64,000 nt of DNA, from contig JASGKW010000002.1 of the NCBI GenBank assembly GCA_049840515.1, positions 72,235 to 136,234 of the forward strand, read 5' to 3'. Under the pieces are notes generated by a model. That model was not told where the DNA came from. It searched no databases and was given only the letters and a program-made list of their open reading frames with translations. This document shows positions 26,549 through 35,207 of the stretch, in pieces. The DNA is from Muricomes sp049840515 (GTDB lineage: Bacteria > Bacillota > Clostridia > Lachnospirales > Lachnospiraceae). Numbering within the stretch: the first letter of the stretch is position 1; each line of letters starts with the position of its first letter. The translations under genes and the position numbers were made by a program.

Positions 26549-27193
26549 ATGACTGTATCATTTTTAAATGTTCTGCTGCCAATGCTGGTTCAGGGCCTGA
26601 AACTTACACTTCTCATTGCAATTCTGGGAATTGCAGCCGGGACTGTCATCGGAAGCTTGTGCGGCTATGCCTTACAAGGAAACAACAGAATTACAAAGAC
26701 TATTGCCAATACTTATATATGGATTATCAGAGCCACCCCGCTTATGGTGCAGGCACTGTACGGATACTATGTAATCCCCAAACTTCTTGGCATTGACCTG
26801 GACAGTACGACTGTGGGAATTATGGTAATTGCATTGAATTCTGGCGCATTTATTTCTGAAATCGTGAAAGGTGCGTTACTGGGCATTGACCCGGGGCAAA
26901 AGGAAGCCTCTCTTTCTCTTGGCATGTCCAATCTGCAGGTGCTGGTTCATGTTATCATTCCCCCGGCCTTCAAAACTGCACTGCCGGCTCTCTTTAACCA
27001 ATTTATTATCTCTGTGAAAGATACAGCTCTCTTATCCATTATTGCTGTAAATGAAATTACTCATATGGGGCAGAATTATGCGGCATTAAGCTTTAAAACC
27101 ATTGAAACCTATACAACAATTGCAATATTCTATCTGGCATTGCTGTCTATTTTAATTGTGGTTCAAAAAAACATTGAAAAGAAAATGAGGTGA
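26549..27193 (+). CDS. Amino acid ABC transporter permease
   Basis: This 214-residue integral membrane protein belongs to the HisMQ-type permeases. The EAA loop contacting the ATPase is seen as EASLSLGMSNLQVLVHVIIPPAFKTALP. The N-terminal region IRATPLMVQALYGYYVIP is also typical. One permease gene suggests a homodimeric channel. Its stop overlaps the leader of the ATPase gene. Confidence 0.95.
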   Translation: MTVSFLNVLLPMLVQGLKLTLLIAILGIAAGTVIGSLCGYALQGNNRITKTIANTYIWIIRATPLMVQALYGYYVIPKLLGIDLDSTTVGIMVIALNSGAFISEIVKGALLGIDPGQKEASLSLGMSNLQVLVHVIIPPAFKTALPALFNQFIISVKDTALLSIIAVNEITHMGQNYAALSFKTIETYTTIAIFYLALLSILIVVQKNIEKKMR

Positions 27194-27198
27194 CTATA

Positions 27199-27942
27199 AT
27201 GAATATTATGTTGAAGGTGTGTCATTTATCAAAACGTTTCGGGGAATTAGAAGTCCTAAAAGATATCAATATGAATATAGAGGAGGGGGAGGTTGTTTGT
27301 ATTATCGGCCCTTCAGGCTCAGGCAAAAGTACATTTCTACGCTGTATCAACAGACTTGAAACGCCTTCCGGCGGCACAATACACTACAGAGGGGACAATG
27401 TAGTTCATGAGGCATATGATATCAGAAAATTTCGCGAGGAAGTTGGCATGGTCTTTCAAAAATTTAATCTGTTTCCATTAAAAACAGTTCTGGAAAATGT
27501 TATGCTGGCACCTCTGCTCACAAAAAAAGGAACGAAATCAGCGGTGAGAAAGACCGCACTGGAATTGCTCGACAAGGTGGGGCTGGCGGAAAAGTCCAAT
27601 GACTATCCCTCCACACTGTCAGGGGGTCAGCAGCAGCGTGTCGCAATCGCAAGAGCACTCGCCATGCAGCCTAAAGCATTGTTGTTTGACGAACCCACAT
27701 CCGCCCTCGACCCGGAACTTGTGGGAGACGTTCTGGAGGTTATGAAAAACCTGGCAAAGGATGGCATGACCATGATTGTCGTCACCCACGAGATGAGCTT
27801 TGCCAAGGAAGTAGCTGACCGGGTCATCTTTATGGCAGACGGATATATTGTAGAAGAAGGAAGACCAGAAGAAATATTCGTGGCACCGAGAGAAGAACGC
27901 ACAATATCATTTTTATCCCGGGTTCTGCCCACCGCCGGATAA
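27199..27942 (+). CDS. Amino acid ABC transporter ATP-binding protein
   Basis: This 247-residue nucleotide-binding subunit drives uptake. Walker A GPSGSGKST, Q-loop VFQKFNLFP, signature LSGGQQQRVAIARAL, Walker B ALLFDEPTSALD and the H-loop VVTHEM are all present. The ATG at 27199 is preferred because AGGTGA lies 6 bases upstream; an overlapping GTG at 27190 is an alternative. It ends the operon. Confidence 0.96.
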   Translation: MNIMLKVCHLSKRFGELEVLKDINMNIEEGEVVCIIGPSGSGKSTFLRCINRLETPSGGTIHYRGDNVVHEAYDIRKFREEVGMVFQKFNLFPLKTVLENVMLAPLLTKKGTKSAVRKTALELLDKVGLAEKSNDYPSTLSGGQQQRVAIARALAMQPKALLFDEPTSALDPELVGDVLEVMKNLAKDGMTMIVVTHEMSFAKEVADRVIFMADGYIVEEGRPEEIFVAPREERTISFLSRVLPTAG

Positions 27943-28000
27943 AAACAGGACTGTGAAGAAAAGTCTGTAAATAAGAATCTCCTATGATAAGAATGGGTGA

Positions 28001-28079
28001 AAGGCTTTCCGGTCTCCCGGAAAGCCTTGTCTTCTCTGTACTAGTCAACAGAAATAATTTTTTTTTGTTGTAAGTAAAG
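28001..28079 (-). repeat. Decayed duplicate of the rpmF 3' end and terminator
   Basis: This stretch repeats 28300-28378 at an offset of 299 bases with about 90% identity. It includes the rpmF stop region (complement of CTAGTCAACAGAAAT), the codons for the C-terminal YNKKEIISVD and the terminator hairpin. Beyond 28073 similarity fades, but scattered matches to codons for MMPHRVCKACG remain. Reading frames are broken, so this is a relic and not a gene. Its hairpin, AAGGCTTTCCGG paired with CCGGAAAGCCTT, is perfect. Confidence 0.85.
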
Positions 28080-28299
28080 TACAGCTTACGTGAGTCTTCA
28101 TCATGCGCTATAGTGCCTAAAAGTCAGCGTTTCCTCTATATCAGATGATTTATGACATCTTACCTGATGTTGTCTTCACACCTTCGTTTGTCATACAAAT
28201 CGTCGTAAAATCGTTCCCAATTTTTTACTTAAAATGATATTCTTCATCTCCCTGTTGAGAAATCCCCCCCCTGCTCAACTGGCTAAAGCCATACGAAAA
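28080..28299. other. Intergenic spacer between the two rpmF 3' copies
   Basis: About 220 bases with no credible gene, RNA or promoter. Its left part may be highly diverged rpmF sequence. Frames are short and lack ribosome binding sites. Confidence 0.5.
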
Positions 28300-28321
28300 A
28301 AGGCCCCCCGGTTCCCCGGAA
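28300..28321 (-). terminator. rpmF terminator
   Basis: On the minus strand GGCTTTCCGG pairs with CCGGGGGGCC across GGAA, followed by TTTTTTCG. It lies about 18 bases after the rpmF stop. Confidence 0.75.
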
Positions 28322-28339
28322 AGCCTTGTCTTCTCTGTA

Positions 28340-28519
28340 CTAGTCAACAGAAATGATTTCTTTTTTGTTGTAAGAGCCACAAGCCTTACATACTCTGTGA
28401 GGCATCATAAGCTCTCCGCACTTGCTGCATTTCACAAGGTTTGGAGCACTCATCTTCCAATTAGCTCTTCTCTTATCTCTTCTACCTTTAGAAGATTTAT
28501 TCTTTGGACAGATAGACAT
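28340..28519 (-). CDS. rpmF: 50S ribosomal protein L32 (bL32)
   Basis: This 59-residue ribosomal protein starts MSICPKNKSSKGRRDKRRAN and carries the zinc-binding pairs CSKCG and CKAC, so it is the cysteine-bearing (zinc-dependent) form of L32. The ATG at 28517-28519 has AAGGAGG upstream and lies 3 bases after the yceD stop, the usual yceD-rpmF pairing. A partial second copy of its 3' end lies 299 bases further on. Confidence 0.97.
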   Translation of the reverse strand: MSICPKNKSSKGRRDKRRANWKMSAPNLVKCSKCGELMMPHRVCKACGSYNKKEIISVD

Positions 28520-28522
28520 AGG

Positions 28523-29059
28523 TTACACCTCCTTAAAATTCTTAAACAATTCACGGACAACTGACATTCTCGGGTCAACCCCTGTGTCTTCACAGTCACA
28601 GGTACCCAGATTTAGGTTCTGACCACAAACATTGCAAATGCCCTTACAGTCTTCACTGCATAGAACTTTCGTCGGCCATCCTATCAATATCTCATTAAAG
28701 AGCAATTTGTCCACGTCAAGATGATATCCATCAATAAAGTTTGACTCATCTAAATCTTCTCTCAAATCAGCATCAGATACATTCAAATCCACATATTTTG
28801 TAAAGTCAAGTATAAACTCCTGCTTCACATCTTCTGTGCACCTGTCACAGGGAATCTCTACAACGATTCTTGATTGTCCCTGAATCTGTAATTCTCTATC
28901 CTTTACATGAGTAACAAGGATATGCACAGGATCTTTACCGATGACAGGAAACGAACCAGACTTCAGTCTGATTACCTCCAACTCGAACGGTACTGTCTCT
29001 TCTACTGCCTTATGCTGTTCTGACAGAACGTCTGATAGGTTAATTAACATCTTTAACAC
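28523..29059 (-). CDS. yceD: DUF177/YceD family protein
   Basis: YceD proteins are conserved partners of rpmF and have been linked to large-subunit rRNA processing. The 178-residue protein has the family's central region (ILVTHVKDRELQIQGQSRIVVEIPCDRCTEDV) and the typical cysteine-rich C-terminus (CSEDCKGICNVCGQNLN, CDCED). Cysteine spacing suggests a bound zinc. It forms an operon with rpmF. Confidence 0.93.
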   Translation of the reverse strand: MLKMLINLSDVLSEQHKAVEETVPFELEVIRLKSGSFPVIGKDPVHILVTHVKDRELQIQGQSRIVVEIPCDRCTEDVKQEFILDFTKYVDLNVSDADLREDLDESNFIDGYHLDVDKLLFNEILIGWPTKVLCSEDCKGICNVCGQNLNLGTCDCEDTGVDPRMSVVRELFKNFKEV

Positions 29060-29079
29060 TCCTATTCATACCTAAACTA

Positions 29080-29106
29080 TTATACCATGTAAAATAAGTT
29101 TGTCAA
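29080..29106 (-). promoter_or_regulatory. yceD-rpmF promoter
   Basis: The minus strand shows ATGGTATAAT, an extended -10, with TTGACA 15 bases upstream. It ends about 20 bases before the yceD start. Confidence 0.65.
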
Positions 29107-29139
29107 CAAAAAAACTACAGATTCTGACAGAAAAGAGTC

Positions 29140-29183
29140 AAAAGGGGTCTGACCCTTTTGCACTCCATTTTCTGAATATTCTG
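29140..29183. repeat. Intergenic two-palindrome repeat, copy 2
   Basis: AAAAGGGGTC and GACCCTTTT arms are followed by a spacer with CACTCCATTTT and the near-palindrome CTGAATATTCTG. It lies between the ackA stop and the yceD promoter. Confidence 0.9.
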
Positions 29184-29218
29184 ATAAATCAGACACATAT
29201 ATTTTTTCTTTTCCAGAT

Positions 29219-30409
29219 TTATTTTACGAGAGCTAATGTTTCTCTTGCAATTGCCAGTTCTTCATTTGTAGGAATTACAAATACTCTTACTTTTGAGCCT
29301 GGCAGGGAAAGTTCGATTTCTTTTCCTCTTGTATCATTAGCCACTTTGTCAAATTCTATTCCCAGGTAACCAAGATATGTGGATACTTCAGCACGCACAA
29401 GCTCATCATTTTCTCCGATGCCAGCTGTAAATGCGATAACATCAACGCCATTCATGGCAGCTACATAGCTTCCGATATATTTTGCTACTCTGTAAGAGAA
29501 TACTTTGAGGGCAATCTGTGACTTTTTGTCGCCTTCCTGTGATGCTGTTGTCAAATCTCTAAAGTCGCTGGAGTAGCCTGACAATCCCTGTACGCCTGAC
29601 TTTTTGTTGAGTATGTCCATGAGCTGTTCAATGTTCATGTTTTCTTTCTTCGCAAGGAATTCCAGAATAGCCGGGTCAATATCACCGGAACGGGTTCCCA
29701 TTACCAGACCTTCCAATGGTGTAAGTCCCATGGATGTGTCCACGGATTTTCCGTTTAATACCGCACATACGCTTGCTCCGTTTCCAAGATGGCATACGAT
29801 TGCCTTTGTATCATCGTAAGATTTGCCAATAAGCTCCGCTGCTCTCTTTGACACAAAACTGTGGCTTGTTCCGTGGAAACCATAGCGTCTTATTTTATAC
29901 TTTTCATAGTACTCGTAAGGCAGTCCGTACATATATGCCTTCTCCGGCATTGTCTGATGGAATGCTGTATCAAATACTGCTACCATAGGAGTATTTGGCA
30001 TTAAATTTTCACATGCGTTTACACCAATCAGGTTTGCAGGATTATGTAGGGGAGCCAAATCATTGCACTCCTCAACTGCTTTCTTCACTTCTTCTGTAAT
30101 GATTACGGATGAAGCAAACTTCTCCCCGCCATGTACCACACGGTGTCCCACTGCCCCAATCTCATCCAGGCTCTTTATAACTCCAGTTTCAGCGTCTGTA
30201 AGAGCGTCAATCACATACTGAATTGCCTCTGTATGGGTAGGCATTGCTTTCGCTGATTTCACCTTTTCCCCGCCTGCTGCCTGATAAGTAAGGCTTCCGT
30301 CAATTCCAATTCTTTCGCAAATACCCTTTGCCAGTACTTTCTCTACTTCAGCGTTAATTAACTGGAATTTTAGAGAAGAACTTCCACAGTTGATTACTAA
30401 TACATTCAT
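29219..30409 (-). CDS. ackA: Acetate kinase
   Basis: AckA converts acetyl phosphate and ADP to acetate and ATP, the main ATP-yielding step of acetogenic fermentation. The 396-residue protein shows the N-terminal signature VINCGSSSLKFQL, the second signature YGFHGTSHSFVSKRAA and the phosphate-binding GNGASVCAV. It follows pta, giving the acetyl-CoA-to-acetate route. Confidence 0.98.
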   Translation of the reverse strand: MNVLVINCGSSSLKFQLINAEVEKVLAKGICERIGIDGSLTYQAAGGEKVKSAKAMPTHTEAIQYVIDALTDAETGVIKSLDEIGAVGHRVVHGGEKFASSVIITEEVKKAVEECNDLAPLHNPANLIGVNACENLMPNTPMVAVFDTAFHQTMPEKAYMYGLPYEYYEKYKIRRYGFHGTSHSFVSKRAAELIGKSYDDTKAIVCHLGNGASVCAVLNGKSVDTSMGLTPLEGLVMGTRSGDIDPAILEFLAKKENMNIEQLMDILNKKSGVQGLSGYSSDFRDLTTASQEGDKKSQIALKVFSYRVAKYIGSYVAAMNGVDVIAFTAGIGENDELVRAEVSTYLGYLGIEFDKVANDTRGKEIELSLPGSKVRVFVIPTNEELAIARETLALVK

Positions 30410-30459
30410 TTCTTTAACCCTCCCTTAGTTATACATAAAATAATTTGTCTCATTTATAT

Positions 30460-31459
30460 TTATGACTGTGCCTGAGCTTGTACTACTGTAATTGCTACAA
30501 CACCTGCGATGTCTGCAGCACTGCATCCTCTTGATAAATCATTGACAGGAGCGGCGATTCCCTGAGTAAGCGGTCCGTAAGCTTCAGCTTTTCCGAGTCT
30601 CTGTACCAGCTTATATCCAATATTTCCAGCATCCAAATCTGGGAAAATCAATACATTAGCATGTCCTGCCACGGAACTGTCGGGCGCCTTTGACTCTCCA
30701 ATTTCCGGCACGATGGCAGCATCCAACTGTAATTCTCCATCCAGCTTCAAATCAGGTGCCAGCTCTTTTGCGATTTTTACAGCCTCAACCACTTTATCGA
30801 CATCTGGATGCTTTGCACTGCCTTTTGTAGAGTGTGACAGCATTGCAACAATAGGTTCTTTTTCCTGTCAGCGCCTGGAAAGATTCTGCGGAAGATATGG
30901 CGATATTAGCCAGCTTCTCAGAATCTGGGTTTTGCTCCAGACCTGCATCTCCGAAAACAAATGTTCCGTTGGCTCCCATATCACAGTCCGGCACAACCAT
31001 AACAAAAAATGCTGAAACCAGTTTTGTTCCCGGCTTTGTCTTCAAAATCTGAAGGCATGGGCGCAATGTATCTGCTGTAGAGTGGCATGCCCCAGATACC
31101 ATTCCGTCAGCATCCCCCATCTTTACCATCATAACGCCATAATAGAGGTAATTATTCAGCATCAGCTCTCTTGCCTGCTCCTCTGTCATGCCCTTTTTCT
31201 GACGAAGCTCTACAAGCTTGGCAATATAGGCCTCTGTCTTTTCGTTTGTCGCCGGATCTACGAACACAGCTCCTGAAAGATCATAACCCTTTCCATTCTT
31301 CTCAATCTCTTCTTTGCTGCCTACAAGTATCAGATTTGCTGTTCCTTCTTTCAATACCGTCTCAGCTGCTTTGTAAGTTCTGGCATCCTCTGTCTCCGGT
31401 AATACAATTGTTTTCTTATTGGACTTCGCTCTTGCTTTGATTTCATCAATAAATCCCAT
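30460..31459 (-). CDS. pta: Phosphate acetyltransferase, frameshifted
   Basis: Pta makes acetyl phosphate from acetyl-CoA. The N-terminal part (KKTIVLPETEDARTYKAAE to SFQALTGK) and C-terminal part (MLSHSTKGSAKHPDVDKV to the end) lie in different frames. Dropping one base from the five-T run at 30859-30863 restores TGKEPIVAMLSHSTKGS, the expected join. The total would be about 332 residues, the usual length. Other motifs are GDADGMVSGACHSTADTLRP and NVLIFPDLDAGNIGYK. The frameshift is probably a homopolymer sequencing error. Confidence 0.95.
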
Positions 31460-31585
31460 GATTTAAAGCCACCTTTCATTTTTTCTCATTATTTCAATTA
31501 TACTCTAAATAATTTTTGCATACAAGTAGACAACGTGTGTATTTTTAAATACAATCCTCAATTCTTCGTTATTATTTTCACAATA

Positions 31586-32926
31586 TCAGCCTTTTAAATG
31601 AAAGATAACTGTCACAATATTAAAATATACCAGAATTGTACATGTATCCAAAAGTGTGGTGATAATAGGTGCCGCCATAATTGCGGGGTCCATCCCTATC
31701 TTTTTTGCCAGAAGAGGAAGGGTACAGCCTATACATTTTGCCATAATTACCACCGCCATCATTGTAATTCCAAGAGCCAGTGACAACATAATATTCTGAC
31801 CGTACATGATATAAATCCTTATACCATTGACTGTCGCCAGAAGGAGGCTCACTACCACTGCCACCCGGATTTCCTTGAAAATAACCTTGAAAATATCACT
31901 AAACTGAATCTCTCCAACCGCCAGACCGCGGATAATCAAAGTTGAACTCTGAGAACCACAGTTTCCGCCTGTTCCCATAAGCATGGGGATAAAGGTAATT
32001 AAAACAGGCATCACCGCCATAGCTTTCTCATAATGTCCCAGAATTTCTCCTGTTATGGTGGCAGAAAGCATGAGCAGCATCAGCCAGAGACTTCTGTTTT
32101 TCGCATGTTTGAGTACTGTGGTGCCAAAATAAGAGTCCTCATTAGGGCTGACACCGGCCATGATACTGATATCTTCTGTTACCTCATCCTGCAAAACCAG
32201 CATGGCGTCATCAACCGTTACAATACCAACCAGGCAACTTTCATGGTCTATAATGGGAATTGCAACAAGTCCATACTTTTTAATTGTTTTTGCAACATCC
32301 TCCTGATCATCCAGGGTTTCAGCACAAAGCACATTTTCGTCCATAATTTCTTTGATTAATCTGGACTCACCTGCCGTCAGCAAATCCTTCACATCCACTG
32401 CGCCGACCAGCTTTTTCTTCTCTGTCACGTAACAGGTATAGATAGTCTCTTTATTGATACCGACCTGGCGGATTTTCAAGATTGCCTCTGCCACGGTCAT
32501 TTCTTTTCTCAGACTGATGTACTCTACATTCATGATGCTGCCGGCACTGTCCTCCGGATACTGGAGCAGAACATTAATTTGCTTTCTTGTATCCTCATCT
32601 GTTGCTAACAGCAGTCGGTCCACAACATTGGCAGGCATTTCTTCCAGAACGTCTACCGTATCATCCACATACATCTCATCCATGACTTCTTCCAGCTCAG
32701 AGTCTGTCAGGGCATTAATCAAGTGTTCACGCATATCGCTGTTCATATCCGTAAAAACCTCAGCAGCTTCCTCCTTCGCCAGAAGACGGAAAATCAAAAT
32801 AGCCTGCCGTGTATCAATATCTTCCATCAATTCCACAATGTCGACAGGATGTATGGTTTCCAGTTTTTCTTTTAATTCTTTAAATCTGCGCTGTTCCAGA
32901 AGTCCAAGTATGATTTCTCTCTCCAT
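31586..32926 (-). CDS. mgtE: Magnesium transporter MgtE
   Basis: MgtE is a magnesium channel gated by cytosolic magnesium. The 446-residue protein has an N-terminal helical superhelix (residues about 20-125), two CBS domains (about 130-255) and five membrane helices with the pore motif PMLMGTGGNCGSQSSTLIIRG. I chose the ATG at 32924-32926, which has GGAGGG 8 bases upstream; a GTG nine bases earlier is possible. It is divergent from tmcAL. Confidence 0.96.
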   Translation of the reverse strand: MEREIILGLLEQRRFKELKEKLETIHPVDIVELMEDIDTRQAILIFRLLAKEEAAEVFTDMNSDMREHLINALTDSELEEVMDEMYVDDTVDVLEEMPANVVDRLLLATDEDTRKQINVLLQYPEDSAGSIMNVEYISLRKEMTVAEAILKIRQVGINKETIYTCYVTEKKKLVGAVDVKDLLTAGESRLIKEIMDENVLCAETLDDQEDVAKTIKKYGLVAIPIIDHESCLVGIVTVDDAMLVLQDEVTEDISIMAGVSPNEDSYFGTTVLKHAKNRSLWLMLLMLSATITGEILGHYEKAMAVMPVLITFIPMLMGTGGNCGSQSSTLIIRGLAVGEIQFSDIFKVIFKEIRVAVVVSLLLATVNGIRIYIMYGQNIMLSLALGITMMAVVIMAKCIGCTLPLLAKKIGMDPAIMAAPIITTLLDTCTILVYFNIVTVIFHLKG

Positions 32927-33031
32927 ACCATACACCCTCCTTCTTTTGTTTTAGTTTTAGCAAATAACCTCTATAAGTCTACACTATTTTATAGTATAAT
33001 AGTTAATAAATTGATATACAAGGAGATTTTC

Positions 33032-34315
33032 ATGAAAATTGTTGGTTTAATCACAGAATATAATCCATTTCACAACGGACACCAATATCATATTGAGAAA
33101 GCAAAGGAAGTTACAGGTGCCGACACAGCCATCGTTATTATGACCGGTGATTATGTTCAGAGAGGTACCCCTGCCATCATGCCAAAATATATCCGCGCTG
33201 AGATGGCTTTAAAATGCGGCGCAGGGGCAGTGTTTGAACTCCCCGTATGTTACTCCACCGGGAGTGCTGAACTTTTTGCCACAGGTGCCGTCTCTTTTCT
33301 GGACCGCCTTGGAATTGTAGATTCTATCTGTTTCGGAAGTGAATCCGGTGACCTGGAATGTCTGCAAAATGCCGCCGACATTTTATGTGAGGAACCGGCG
33401 GCATACAGAGAATTCTTACAGAACAATCTGCGGGAAGGCATGTCTTTTCCCGTTGCCAGACAAAAAGCCCTGTCCTCTTATATAGAAGGTTCAAGCTGTG
33501 CAACACTGCTCGGCGACCCAAATAATATTTTGAGTGTGGAGTATTTAAAGGCATTAAAAAAACTCGGCAGTTCCATCAAGCCTTATACAATCCGGCGTGA
33601 GGGCGCCGATTACCACGATACTTCATTGAGCTCCAGTTACAGCTCCGCGTCAGCCATACGCTCCCTGCTTGCATACTCCAGCTCTGCAATCAGCACCAGC
33701 GCCGGTAACACTTTTGACAACATTCCTTTTTCCAATATCCTGACTCAGCTGGAAGATCAGGTGCCGGTTTCATGCCTGGAGTTATTAAAAGATTATCACC
33801 GTGTTCAGTATCCAGTATACCAAAATGATTTTTCTCTTATTATGAAATACAAGCTGCTGAACAAATCCTCCAAGGATTTGACCAGATATATGGACGTATC
33901 CCCGGAGCTGGCCAACCGTATCAGCAACCAGTTAAATAATTTTTTCAATTATAAACAGTTTTGTGACCTTCTAAAGACAAAGGAAACCACCTATACACGT
34001 ATCAACCGGGCACTCCTGCACATTATGTTAGGAATTAAAAAAAGTACGGTGGAAGAATACGTTAACGGTGGTTACCATTACTATGCCCGTCTTCTGGGTG
34101 TCCGCAAGGATCAGCAAAAGATATTGAGCAGCATCGCCAAAAACAGCACACTGCCTTTGCTGACCAACCTTTACGACACGGATAAAATCCCCCAGACCGG
34201 ACAAAAAATGCTCTATCACGACATTCTGGCCTCTAATCTCTATAAATCTGTTATTACAGATAAGTTTAGAACAGCCTTTGAAAATGAATACAAACAAGCC
34301 ATAATCAAAGTATAA
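33032..34315 (+). CDS. tmcAL: tRNA(Met) cytidine acetate ligase
   Basis: TmcAL (formerly YlbM) activates acetate with ATP and acetylates the wobble cytidine of elongator tRNA-Met. The 427-residue protein begins VGLITEYNPFHNGHQYHIEKA, containing the nucleotidyltransferase HxGH motif (HNGH). GDYVQRGTPAI and a long C-terminal tRNA-binding region follow. The ATG at 33032 has AAGGAG upstream. The proximity to pta-ackA is common in Clostridia. Confidence 0.94.
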   Translation: MKIVGLITEYNPFHNGHQYHIEKAKEVTGADTAIVIMTGDYVQRGTPAIMPKYIRAEMALKCGAGAVFELPVCYSTGSAELFATGAVSFLDRLGIVDSICFGSESGDLECLQNAADILCEEPAAYREFLQNNLREGMSFPVARQKALSSYIEGSSCATLLGDPNNILSVEYLKALKKLGSSIKPYTIRREGADYHDTSLSSSYSSASAIRSLLAYSSSAISTSAGNTFDNIPFSNILTQLEDQVPVSCLELLKDYHRVQYPVYQNDFSLIMKYKLLNKSSKDLTRYMDVSPELANRISNQLNNFFNYKQFCDLLKTKETTYTRINRALLHIMLGIKKSTVEEYVNGGYHYYARLLGVRKDQQKILSSIAKNSTLPLLTNLYDTDKIPQTGQKMLYHDILASNLYKSVITDKFRTAFENEYKQAIIKV

Positions 34316-34325
34316 CTGCCTTAAT

Positions 34326-35191
34326 TTAATCTGCAATCACCTTTTTCATACAGGTGACAGCCATGGCGCCTGCCCCTATGTGGCAGGCTACGCTTAATGA
34401 AAGCGGGCCTTCTATAATCTCATATTGAGGAAACTTTTCATGGATTTCCTGTTTCCAGGCTTCTGCATCTTCCCGGCTGCATGTGTACGCCATACCCAAA
34501 ACCATCTGGCCTTCATCTCCTGCAAACCGCTCTGCCAAATCCGTTTCTATAGCTTTAAGCATTGCACGCTTTGCCGCTTTCCATCCCCTCACTTTTGCGT
34601 AAGCATCCAGCTTGTCCCCTGAATCTGTAATACAGGCTTCAAATTTAGAACAGTCCCCAGTGTCGCCGCTGCGGGAGTGATTCTTCCGCCTTTTTTCAGA
34701 TATTTCAAAGTGTCCACTGTAATATAGATGCTGGCCTCAAGCTTTCGCCTCTCCAGAATTTCTTTCATTTCCGAAGCCGATTTTCCAGCCCTTCTCAGCT
34801 CTATTGCATCCAGAACCGATTGCACCTGTGTAACTGAAATTCTTTGGTTGTCCACCACCTGCACCCTTCCATCGTAGTCCTGGGACAATGTGACAGCCAC
34901 CTCACAACTGCTGCTCAATCCGCTGGACATGGGAATATGGACGACCTCATCATGCTCCTCAAGGAGACGGTCCCAGAGTTCCAGGACATCCCCCGGTGAC
35001 GGCTGCGATGTTGAAATATCGGAATCCTCACCTAGCTTTTTATAAAATTCTTCCTGCGTCAATGTAATATCTTCCAGGAAAAGTTCCCCATCAATAAAAA
35101 ACGGCATGGGAACTACAAAAATTCCCATCTCCTCCCCCTGTTTCTGGGTAATTCCGCTATTACTATCTGTTACAATCGCAATCTTTTTCAT
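34326..35191 (-). CDS. DegV family fatty-acid-binding protein, frameshifted
   Basis: DegV/FakB proteins bind single fatty acids and present them to fatty acid kinase. The first part starts MKKIAIVTDSNSGITQKQGEEMG and has DISTSQPSPGDV and HIPMSSGLSSS, typical of the fold. The second part (RGWKAAKRAMLKAI to CHIGAGAMAV) is in another frame. Adding one base to the C-run at 34616-34619 gives IQGDKLDAYAKVRGWK across the join. The reconstructed length is about 288 residues. Start ATG 35189-35191 was chosen by family start and an upstream GGGGAAAG. Confidence 0.92.
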
Positions 35192-35207
35192 AAGTCTTTC
35201 CCCTGTT

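Noticed and set aside
28001..28079. A second functional rpmF gene
   Set aside because: Only the last codons match, the frame is broken and there is no start codon.
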